Positions 37,899 through 45,731 of a stretch of DNA of 64,000 bases are shown here, piece after piece. The DNA comes from Vibrio lentus (GTDB lineage Bacteria; Pseudomonadota; Gammaproteobacteria; Enterobacterales; Vibrionaceae). Below the pieces are notes generated by a model. That model made no database searches. It was given only the letters and a program-made list of their open reading frames with translations, and was not told the origin of the DNA. The DNA lies in assembly GCF_030409755.1 (NCBI RefSeq), contig NZ_JAUFQE010000001.1, forward strand, positions 62,001 to 126,000. The letters are read 5' to 3'. The position numbers were made by a program, and so were the translations under genes. How positions within the stretch are numbered: position 1 is the first letter of the stretch; each line of letters starts with the position of its first letter.

Positions 37899-40648
37899 TG
37901 TTCAGGTTCAAACTCACAACAATGGCAATTTTAATGCTATTGCCTTTGTATTCTTATTCAAGTTATAGCCAAAACATTCCAGAAGGTTTTGAAGAACTGT
38001 TTGAATTGAAAAAATCAACGGTCCGTATGCGTAATTTAGATGGTTCCCTTACTTCACCAGTCCCATTTTTAACGTCGTTTAACACGTTAAAATTAGACTC
38101 GAATAATAAAAAAGCGATCGCACAGGTATCTGACTATTTAAATGATAATGCAGTGTCGGCTGAGTACCAGCAGAAAATCATAGAACAATTAATGGTTGGC
38201 ATACAAGATCAGTCTGAGTGTTTAGGTAAGCTCGATAAATGTGAGTTGTACCCAGAAACGTTTGAAATCGTTCATAATTATAATGATCAAGAAGTCTATG
38301 TTTTTGTATCTCCACAGATATTGTCATACTCGAATCTCGATGAAGAACTGGTATACCACTCGTCTCTGAGCCAACACAATGGGTTAATCAATTCATTTGA
38401 TCTGTACGTGAGTGAATATCAAGATCAAGACTCGGTCGTTTCTTTAAATAATGAAACGACACTTGGACTGCCTTACGGGCACCTCAAAACGGATTTCAAT
38501 GCAAACAACAGTGATAACGGTTCTGAATTGTATGAAGCGGCGTATCACTTAGATATCGATTCTTACTCAATGAAAGCGGGCCATTTTGAATTTGAGCCAG
38601 AGGTTAACTCTACCGACTTCTTGAATAACACTGCTCGTGTTGCTCAAAACTCGATTACGGTAGGTACCTCTAAAAAGTTACTCGTAGGCGGACATAATAA
38701 CGATAAAGTTTTGAGCTTTTATGCACCAACAAGTGGTGGAGTACAAGTATCCCGCGATGGTCGATTAATTTTTCAAGATAACGTACCTGAAGGGCAAAAC
38801 TCAATCCCCTACAACAAGTTGCCATCAGGTCGCTATGAAGTCGTGCTTGAAGTGACAAGTGGTGGACAAGTTATCAACACCCAGACTTATCAAGTATATA
38901 ACACCAAAAGTGACTCTCTGGCTCAAGGGGAAGTGGATTTCGTTGTTACTGCCGGTATGTTTTCAGGAAGCCATTACGACTACACGGAACTTGGCATTCA
39001 AAATATTGAAGACGATGTTTATGGCAAGGCATTAGCTAACTACCAACTCTCCCGTTCGCTACAAATAGGCTTGGGCGGATTGGTAACGGACAGTGGCACC
39101 ATGTACACCGTTGGTGGTGCATATAATCTGATTGATTGGGATTTGAGTACCGAAGCCGTTTACAGCCAATTCGAAGATGCATCTCACTTGAACGCTAATA
39201 TTGGTATCCCTTATTTAAGTCTCTCTTACGAATCTTTAGATAATGAGCTTGGAGATCCAGTTGCGTCTTATATGTACGGATATGCTGATTATTCACGTCT
39301 ATCGTTGAATTCTTCGTACAGCTTCCTTGGTGGACAATCTGTGTATGCGGTTTACTCGCTTAATAACGACAAGCAGCTAGACAATTTAGGTAACTCGGAT
39401 GAACAGGAGCAGCAGTTTATTTCCGTTGGTTACAGCACAGCTACAGTTTTAGATTCGCGAGTTAATATTAACGTCGATTACTCTGAGGCCACGGACGACA
39501 CATCAATTAATTTGTTATGGAGCGTTCCGTTGTCAGACACAGTAGAAACCATCGTGGGACTGACGAGTGATAGTGATGACATTAATCAATTTAAAACAAC
39601 AGTAAGACGAAATCAGTTAATTGACTCAGACTCTTTTAATACGTCGCTTGAGGTGAGCAACACCTACAATCGACAACAAGATGATATGTATCAAGATGCA
39701 TTATTGGCGACAAGCGGCACAACTAAATACGCTCGAATGAATGCCTCCGCCCATACGTCAACCAATGGCGCGAATGGTATCAATGCGGGCTTGTCTAGCA
39801 CTCAAATAGTGACGACGGATGGCGTTTATATTACCGATAAAGCGGCAACGTCTTATACGCTTGTCGATATTCATCAGTCGCAGAACACAGAGCAGACGCT
39901 TGATGAAAAAGGTTACTTCTCTCTTAAAAAAGAAGGGCGAAACAACAGTAAGTTCATCGTATATAACGATGAAACCATTGTACCTTTGGAAGATTATAGT
40001 CAATATCGCGCGAATTTTGATTCAGAGAGCGTTGACCTTTATAACTCTGGAGATAGCAACGTAACCGTGTTCACACACCCAGGAACGGTGGCTTCTATAG
40101 AGCCAAGAGTCAGTCGAATCGTTTCGTTCGTCAGTGCTTTTAATGACATCTCAGAACAATCGATTACAGAAGTGGAATGTCATGGAGAAGGTTGTATCGA
40201 AGTCAATGAAATGGCCGATGGTGTCTATCGAGTAACCGTATTGGAAGGCATGAACTTTGAATTGTCAGCGAAAGAAAGTCAATGCTTACTGCCTTATGAG
40301 TTTACTTCAACAAATCAGATGAACTTTGGTCAAAACTATTGTTTGCCAATAGCTCAAGACAAGCGGATAGATTTGATTGATGCAGATGAACGACTGCAAG
40401 CGATGTATTTAGGTGCATACGAAAGCTCGATTGAACTGAATAAAGCACTTAAAAAGCTCGAGTCACACGGTTATCGAGTTATTCAGAAAGAAGTCGGTTC
40501 GTTTAAGGCAATCTATATAGCTCATGAATCTATAAACATGGCGGAAACAATAGCGCTTCATAAAAGAGATATCGATCAGTTAAAATTGCTGGCAAAGCGA
40601 CTTTATCGCACCAACGCCATTACATACCCTGTTGCACAAGTTAATTAA
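37898..40648 (+). CDS. Outer-membrane usher of an alternative (CS1/TcfC-like) pilus
   Basis: A 916-residue exported protein. The N-terminus has a signal peptide and a domain with an ~E-LF-LKKSTVRMRNLDG start; the middle is a long beta-barrel; residues ~270-330 carry a plug-like block (SFYAPTSGGVQVSRDGRL, LPSGRYEVVLEV), which is TcfC/CooC-like. The C-terminal domain has two Cys (CLLPYEF...YCLPIAQ). Ushers secrete and order chaperone-bound subunits. Length (~900) agrees with CS1-type ushers. Confidence 0.85.
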   Translation: MFRFKLTTMAILMLLPLYSYSSYSQNIPEGFEELFELKKSTVRMRNLDGSLTSPVPFLTSFNTLKLDSNNKKAIAQVSDYLNDNAVSAEYQQKIIEQLMVGIQDQSECLGKLDKCELYPETFEIVHNYNDQEVYVFVSPQILSYSNLDEELVYHSSLSQHNGLINSFDLYVSEYQDQDSVVSLNNETTLGLPYGHLKTDFNANNSDNGSELYEAAYHLDIDSYSMKAGHFEFEPEVNSTDFLNNTARVAQNSITVGTSKKLLVGGHNNDKVLSFYAPTSGGVQVSRDGRLIFQDNVPEGQNSIPYNKLPSGRYEVVLEVTSGGQVINTQTYQVYNTKSDSLAQGEVDFVVTAGMFSGSHYDYTELGIQNIEDDVYGKALANYQLSRSLQIGLGGLVTDSGTMYTVGGAYNLIDWDLSTEAVYSQFEDASHLNANIGIPYLSLSYESLDNELGDPVASYMYGYADYSRLSLNSSYSFLGGQSVYAVYSLNNDKQLDNLGNSDEQEQQFISVGYSTATVLDSRVNINVDYSEATDDTSINLLWSVPLSDTVETIVGLTSDSDDINQFKTTVRRNQLIDSDSFNTSLEVSNTYNRQQDDMYQDALLATSGTTKYARMNASAHTSTNGANGINAGLSSTQIVTTDGVYITDKAATSYTLVDIHQSQNTEQTLDEKGYFSLKKEGRNNSKFIVYNDETIVPLEDYSQYRANFDSESVDLYNSGDSNVTVFTHPGTVASIEPRVSRIVSFVSAFNDISEQSITEVECHGEGCIEVNEMADGVYRVTVLEGMNFELSAKESQCLLPYEFTSTNQMNFGQNYCLPIAQDKRIDLIDADERLQAMYLGAYESSIELNKALKKLESHGYRVIQKEVGSFKAIYIAHESINMAETIALHKRDIDQLKLLAKRLYRTNAITYPVAQVN

Positions 40649-40658
40649 GGAGAGCGAG

Positions 40659-41381
40659 ATGAAATCCAATAAAGTATTACTAAATTTAGTATCACTCACC
40701 GTTATATTGTTATCTATAAGTGTACAAGCTTTTACAGTAGATAAAATGGTGATTGTTTCTGATGATAAAGGGAACGGTATCGTTACGTTAACCAACGACG
40801 AGTCTCAACCAATATTTGTCCAAGCGAAGGTTGATGAAATAAATATTGTTGACGGAGAGCAGGTAGAAAAAAAGCAGTATACAAGAGACAACTTAAACGA
40901 TTGGAAGGTGTCATTAACGCACCAGAAGTTGGTTTTGAAACCCGGAGAAGAGAAAGACGTTGGCATACGTAGTTTATGCCACAACGCTGCATGCGATAAT
41001 TCGCAAGATTTGATGTTTATGTTGTCTTTTTCTCCAAGTAAATACAGGCCTGATGAAGTAGTGAGTGGTGTGGAAATTAATTACGGATTCGCACCCGTTT
41101 ATATTATTCCTACAACACAGCCTAATTATGCTTACGAATTGACCAATAACGGTGGCAGCTTGAGAGTTGAAAATAAAAGTAATACTATGCTCAACTTTTT
41201 TGTTGATGCATGTAGCGCTGTAAATACAGTCCAATGCAAACAAAAGTTTACTGTTGTATCGGGAAGAAACAAGACGTTCCCTCTAATTGAAAGTATGCAA
41301 AATAACGAGTTGACGATCACCGTGACATCTCACGACAAAAGCTATTCAAAGAAAGAAACGGTGATGAGAGGAAAAATCTAA
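40659..41381 (+). CDS. Periplasmic pilus chaperone 1
   Basis: A 240-residue exported Ig-like chaperone. It opens with FTVDKMVIVSDDKGNG after the signal peptide, and has VLKPGEEKDVGIRSLC and a Cys pair (C-H-N-A-A-C). It would donate a strand to pilin subunits. The ATG at 40659 has AAGGAG upstream, 11 bp after the usher stop. Closely related to the second chaperone at 44847. Confidence 0.85.
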   Translation: MKSNKVLLNLVSLTVILLSISVQAFTVDKMVIVSDDKGNGIVTLTNDESQPIFVQAKVDEINIVDGEQVEKKQYTRDNLNDWKVSLTHQKLVLKPGEEKDVGIRSLCHNAACDNSQDLMFMLSFSPSKYRPDEVVSGVEINYGFAPVYIIPTTQPNYAYELTNNGGSLRVENKSNTMLNFFVDACSAVNTVQCKQKFTVVSGRNKTFPLIESMQNNELTITVTSHDKSYSKKETVMRGKI

Positions 41382-42412
41382 TGTCTGGACGTATCCTATA
41401 TATTGCAGCATTTATTGCATTAATGACGACAAATATGGCTCAAGCTGCGTTTGAAATTCGCGCGGAAGTGAAGGCTGGTGGTGTTCGCTGGGACAATGTG
41501 ACACGTTACAACGGTAAAATGCTGCCAAGTAGGTGGGAAACTCCTCCTATGCTGCAGGCTTCAGAGGCGTGGGCGGCCGCGACGTTTTCGGGTACACCTC
41601 CAACTGAGATGACTTTAATTGGCGGGGATGGGAATACCCCAAAATCAATAGCGATCGATATATCTGGCGTTCAATACAATACCACTGGAATTGAATTTGC
41701 TCAGTCAGCGAATACCGTGAGTGGTGGCTGCTCATTTGATGAGGTGTCACTACCGATTGTGACTGTTGAAGGTACGAGTTGTGTTTCGTCTGTTCGATTA
41801 ATTAACAAACAAAAATCGAGCCCATTTATATTCCTGAGACCTATTTTCGATATTAGCGAAAGTGAAATAGTGTCGGCATTTAGTGGGCTACCAGAGGGGC
41901 TATATTCCGCCTCTGTGCCAGTAAATATTCGTTACTACTACGAAAATGACGGCATTATGACTTATCGCAACATCAATGAAGTGATGTTGTTTTCATTTGA
42001 TTATCAGCCTGTTCAACTCGATAGCGTGTTTGTAACTGGAGATGGTGTCATGACGCCAGCCTACGACACAATTGGGAAAAGAATAACATCGACAACATCA
42101 TTCGATATTACAGCGAACGGTTATTTTAATGATGGAATTGTTTTAACCATGCCCCAACAGTCATACGAATTGGTTAATTCAAATAGCCCTAGTGTGGTTA
42201 TTCCTTATAGCATAAATTGCGATCAGTGTGACCTTAGTAACTTAGTCAATGAAGGGGAATTAAGGAATCAAACCCCCGCTATTTCAGAAGGTGCTGGAGT
42301 GCAAACAAGTATCAACTTCACGTTGGACTTTGATTACGATATTGAGGGCAGCTCAGCTGTTTCCGGTGATTATTTTGATGAAGTTACGATCATGTTGGAG
42401 CCTGGTATTTAA
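41381..42412 (+). CDS. Pilus tip protein / minor adhesin (CooD/CfaE-like position)
   Basis: A 343-residue exported protein overlapping the chaperone stop by one base (TAATG). It is beta-rich with an internal Cys pair (GGCSFDEV, GTSCVSS) and a second pair (CDQC). Size and gene order (chaperone-usher-adhesin) match a two-domain tip adhesin. Receptor unknown. Confidence 0.7.
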   Translation: MSGRILYIAAFIALMTTNMAQAAFEIRAEVKAGGVRWDNVTRYNGKMLPSRWETPPMLQASEAWAAATFSGTPPTEMTLIGGDGNTPKSIAIDISGVQYNTTGIEFAQSANTVSGGCSFDEVSLPIVTVEGTSCVSSVRLINKQKSSPFIFLRPIFDISESEIVSAFSGLPEGLYSASVPVNIRYYYENDGIMTYRNINEVMLFSFDYQPVQLDSVFVTGDGVMTPAYDTIGKRITSTTSFDITANGYFNDGIVLTMPQQSYELVNSNSPSVVIPYSINCDQCDLSNLVNEGELRNQTPAISEGAGVQTSINFTLDFDYDIEGSSAVSGDYFDEVTIMLEPGI

Positions 42413-42413
42413 T

Positions 42414-43211
42414 ATGAAAAAAATAAACCTAATGACATCGATTGTCGCTGTGTTCTTATCCATTAGTACGTCAGCAGAGGATCTGCCTGTTCAGATGAGT
42501 GGCGGCATGACGCTTTCTGCATTTGATGACAACATGGGACAGACTGAAGCGGTTGGTTACAAGGCGTCGGTTGGATATAACATTAATGAAAACGTACTAT
42601 TTGAACTTGGCTATGCTGATTTTTCTGCTTTTTCTGACCCTGGAATAGATAGCCTCCGAGCGGTGATGATTGAAACAGATTTACTGTTACCTGTTAGTGA
42701 TTTTGCTTCCTTATATGCAGGAGTCGGAGGGGCGCTTTCTAGTGATGATACCAATTTAACGGCATCACTTGGTCTTAAGTATCATTTGGGTCAAAATTGG
42801 TATGCCGACCTTGGTTACCAAGGCGTCTTTGATTTAGTTCGTCAACAAGATGATCTATACGCATTTAATGCGCTATTGGTTTATCGTTTTTCAAGCAATG
42901 AAGCGGCAGAGGGCCTTTCCGATATCAATCCAAGGCCTAATGTTGAGCAGCCAATTGAAGAGCCAACTAAAGTAACAACGCCGGAAACCCAATTGGCGTC
43001 TATTGTCCCAACTAAGAAAGCGCCATCATGTCGACAGAGTTTAATTGAATACCGAGTAGCTTCTGGCGACCATTTACTAAAAATAGCAAAAACATTTGAT
43101 ATTACATTGGATGAATTAGTCGAAGTAAATCAATACCTTTATAACCGTAATTTGAATGTTATTTACCCTGGTGAGAAAATAGTTTATCCCAAAATTGTCT
43201 GTTTAGAGTAA
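42414..43211 (+). CDS. Outer-membrane beta-barrel protein with C-terminal LysM domain
   Basis: A 265-residue exported protein. Residues ~25-165 form an eight-strand OmpA-like barrel (ALTERNATING aromatic strands such as SVGYNINENVLFELGYADF, NWYADLGYQG). A Pro/Thr-rich linker leads to a LysM domain (EYRVASGDHLLKIAKTF, VEVNQ, VIYPGEKIVYP), which binds peptidoglycan. It is 2 bp from the tip gene and likely anchors or organises the pilus at the cell wall. Confidence 0.8.
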   Translation: MKKINLMTSIVAVFLSISTSAEDLPVQMSGGMTLSAFDDNMGQTEAVGYKASVGYNINENVLFELGYADFSAFSDPGIDSLRAVMIETDLLLPVSDFASLYAGVGGALSSDDTNLTASLGLKYHLGQNWYADLGYQGVFDLVRQQDDLYAFNALLVYRFSSNEAAEGLSDINPRPNVEQPIEEPTKVTTPETQLASIVPTKKAPSCRQSLIEYRVASGDHLLKIAKTFDITLDELVEVNQYLYNRNLNVIYPGEKIVYPKIVCLE

Positions 43212-43252
43212 ATTGGCTGTTTATATTAAAATTCCTTTCTTGAAACAGAAAT

Positions 43253-43279
43253 ACTGCCATTTTGGGCAGTGTTTTTTTT
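43253..43279 (+). terminator. Terminator of the pilus operon
   Basis: ACTGCC-ATTTTG-GGCAGT hairpin followed by GTTTTTTTT. It ends the pilin-to-LysM transcript. Confidence 0.8.
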
Positions 43280-43393
43280 CGTAGCTATAAAACTTTGACT
43301 ATCTCTAAATATCACCTGTTAAAAATCGATTTTAGGAATGCTATTTAGTTTACTATAAGATTTTCTATAATTTACCTTTCAATTCATCAAGTT

Positions 43394-43421
43394 AGAAAAT
43401 AGAAAATAGAAAATAGAAAAT
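43394..43421 (+). repeat. (AGAAAAT)x4 tandem repeat directly before a start codon
   Basis: Four perfect 7-bp copies, ending six bases before the ATG at 43428. A 7-bp unit cannot keep a fixed spacing on copy change, so it could tune initiation. Confidence 0.8.
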
Positions 43422-43427
43422 AGAATT

Positions 43428-44459
43428 ATGAAATTAAATTACTTATTTATTTGTACAGCATTAATATCATCAGCAACCGCATACGCTCAGCCAAATCAAA
43501 GCGATGTATTTGTCGGGCTACAATCCGGCTATAACTTTGCAGATGAAGTTAAAGATGTTGATGATATGGAAGACAACTGGCTTCTCGGTATCTATGGTGG
43601 CTATCAATGGAACAATAACTGGAGCATCGACCTTGGCTATCAACATTGGAGTACCTTGGAAGCTAATAACAAGGCAACTGACATCGACACCAGTATTATC
43701 CAGTCTGGTATTCGTTATGACTGGATGTTTGCAGAAAAATGGTCACTATTTGGTAAAATTGGCGCTGCATATTGGGATTTAAAGAATAAAGACAACAGTT
43801 CAGGTATTGAGCAAACTGAGACTGGTCTTTCGCCATTAGGTGAAGTTGGCTTAGCGTATGATATTTCAAAACATTGGCAGGTGAATACTAGCTACCAATA
43901 CGTTCATGAGGTAGGTAATAACTCACCTTCGATTGGGTTGTTTAATAACCACAGCGCACTGTTAGGGTTAAAATATCGATTTGGATTAGGTAAGGAAACA
44001 TCGAATGAAGTTATTGAGAGTCAGCGCCCTAGTCAACTAATCGAACCTACCGTTGTTGAAAGCAAACTAAAAGAAGAGTCAGAAGAGTTCGAAAATACAA
44101 ATAAAGTACCTTTAGTGCTACCTACTAGCGTTGGCATCGATTCGTTTGCGGTGTCGAGTTATGAGTTATCAAAAGTACAGGCCTCTAAGGTAGATAAAAT
44201 CATTCAATTGATGAAACAGAGGCAAGAGTTGCAAGTGATTATCGTTGGCCATTCTGACAATGAAGGTTCGGAAACTTTGAATAAGCAACTAGCAGGAAAG
44301 CGTGCAAGTAGTGTTGCTCAATATCTTGAAAACGCAGAGATTAGCCGTGATCGAATGAATGTCTTTTCTGATGGCGAGACCAACCCAATCGCAGATAATA
44401 ATACTAATGCTGGACGTGCCAAAAACCGTCGCGTTAATATCGGATTTTCTTATAACTAG
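43428..44459 (+). CDS. OmpA-family outer-membrane protein with peptidoglycan-binding domain
   Basis: A 343-residue exported protein: barrel (~20-185, VGLQSGYNFADE, NNWSIDLGYQHW) then a linker and a C-terminal OmpA_C domain (~240-343) with LQVIIVGHSDNEG, NKQLAGKRASSVAQYL and AGRAKNRRVNIGF. It sits in its own transcript, between two terminators. Its translation start lies just after the AGAAAAT repeats. Confidence 0.9.
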   Translation: MKLNYLFICTALISSATAYAQPNQSDVFVGLQSGYNFADEVKDVDDMEDNWLLGIYGGYQWNNNWSIDLGYQHWSTLEANNKATDIDTSIIQSGIRYDWMFAEKWSLFGKIGAAYWDLKNKDNSSGIEQTETGLSPLGEVGLAYDISKHWQVNTSYQYVHEVGNNSPSIGLFNNHSALLGLKYRFGLGKETSNEVIESQRPSQLIEPTVVESKLKEESEEFENTNKVPLVLPTSVGIDSFAVSSYELSKVQASKVDKIIQLMKQRQELQVIIVGHSDNEGSETLNKQLAGKRASSVAQYLENAEISRDRMNVFSDGETNPIADNNTNAGRAKNRRVNIGFSYN

Positions 44460-44481
44460 ATGATTGTGTTGACATAAATAC

Positions 44482-44505
44482 AAAGGGCACAATTGTGCCC
44501 TTTTT
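44482..44505 (+). terminator. Rho-independent terminator after the OmpA-like gene
   Basis: AAAGGGCAC-AATT-GTGCCCTTT perfect stem followed by TTTT. A GCATCCC-type short triplet repeat lies just downstream (44556-44574). Confidence 0.85.
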
Positions 44506-44724
44506 ACTGTTTTCTGCATCTTAAATTTTATAATCTTTTCATTTTTGACACCTTGCATCCCGCATCCCGCATCTTAGAAATTGAGAAATGCCCAATACCT
44601 TCAAACCTGAACGCGCGATACTGCTCACCAATCGAGCTACTCACTTTTTATGGTTTGGGCTCGTAAATATGCCAATTAATACCTCAGTTATATACATGAA
44701 GGTCAAATGTAAGAGAGCGGAGTA

Positions 44725-44811
44725 ATGATCGGATCAAATATTTTAAACATGTATGTACTCATTCTAGTCGCGCTTGGTGTTATATACGCACTCAGTAAAA
44801 TAGACGAGTAA
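44725..44811 (+). CDS. Putative 28-residue single-pass membrane peptide
   Basis: An ORF of 28 codons (MIGSNILNMYVLILVALGVI..., ends SKIDE) with a GAGCGGAG-type site upstream. One membrane segment and charged ends. It is upstream of the second chaperone by 35 bp. Many such micropeptides exist; no family recognised. Confidence 0.4.
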   Translation: MIGSNILNMYVLILVALGVIYALSKIDE

Positions 44812-44846
44812 TATCATCAAGTATATCATTTTTAGTAGAGAGTAAC

Positions 44847-45563
44847 ATGAGAATTAAATCTAATCTATTCACAGCTTTTACAATTAGTGCGGCAATGACT
44901 TCTACCGCAGCCAATGCTTTTAATGTCGATAAAATGATAGTCGTCGCGGATCAAAAGGGCAATGGTGTCGTGACACTTATTAATGACGAGCCTCACCCGA
45001 TTTTTGTTGATGGAAAAGTAGAAGAAATTCAAGTGGTTGATGGCGACAAGATCGTTCGCCATCGGTATACAAGAAATAACCTGGATGATTGGAAAATATC
45101 TCTTACGCATCCAAGGTTAGTTTTAAAACCTGGCGAAGAGAAAGACGTGGGTATTCGTAGCTTATGCCACAACACGTCTTGCGATAACAGCAAAGATTTG
45201 ATGTTTATGCTGCCATTTACTCCTAGTCGTTATAAAGAAGAGGGAGAGAAAATTCACGGTGTCGAGATAAACTATGGTTTTTCACCTGTTTATATTATCC
45301 TAACGACAATGCCAAATTTTGATTATAATATTTACAATCAAGGTGAGGATTTACGCATCGATAATAAGAGTAATACGTTAATTTATGTCGATGTTAATTC
45401 ATGTAATATCGATAATAAAGTGCAATGTAAGCAAAAATTCACTGTTATGTCAGGCAGAGATAAAACGTTTTCTCTATTGAGTGGTGTTCAAAGAGAGCAG
45501 CTTAATGTGACTGTCACGTCTTATGATAAGAGTTACTCTAATGGAATGAAGTTAATTCACTAA
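44847..45563 (+). CDS. Periplasmic pilus chaperone 2
   Basis: A 238-residue exported Ig-like chaperone nearly parallel to the one at 40659 (FNVDKMIVVADQKGNG, VLKPGEEKDVGIRSLCH). Duplicated chaperones are common in alternative pilus systems. Being next to the variable lipoprotein gene, it might serve that protein or the tip; unproven. Confidence 0.82.
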   Translation: MRIKSNLFTAFTISAAMTSTAANAFNVDKMIVVADQKGNGVVTLINDEPHPIFVDGKVEEIQVVDGDKIVRHRYTRNNLDDWKISLTHPRLVLKPGEEKDVGIRSLCHNTSCDNSKDLMFMLPFTPSRYKEEGEKIHGVEINYGFSPVYIILTTMPNFDYNIYNQGEDLRIDNKSNTLIYVDVNSCNIDNKVQCKQKFTVMSGRDKTFSLLSGVQREQLNVTVTSYDKSYSNGMKLIH

Positions 45564-45731
45564 GAGTGGCTAATTATATTATTAAATATCTATTTTAACT
45601 GATTGTTTTTAATTTTTTTGGGGTGGTCTTTGATAAATTAAAAATTACAGGTATGGCACTTTGATTTACAAAAAATCACATATGCCCAATGCGCTTTTGT
45701 TGGCAAAGGGTAATGTGAAATTTAAAAATGT

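Noticed and set aside
43391..43430. CRISPR array
   Set aside because: Only 7-bp units without spacers; no cas genes in the window.
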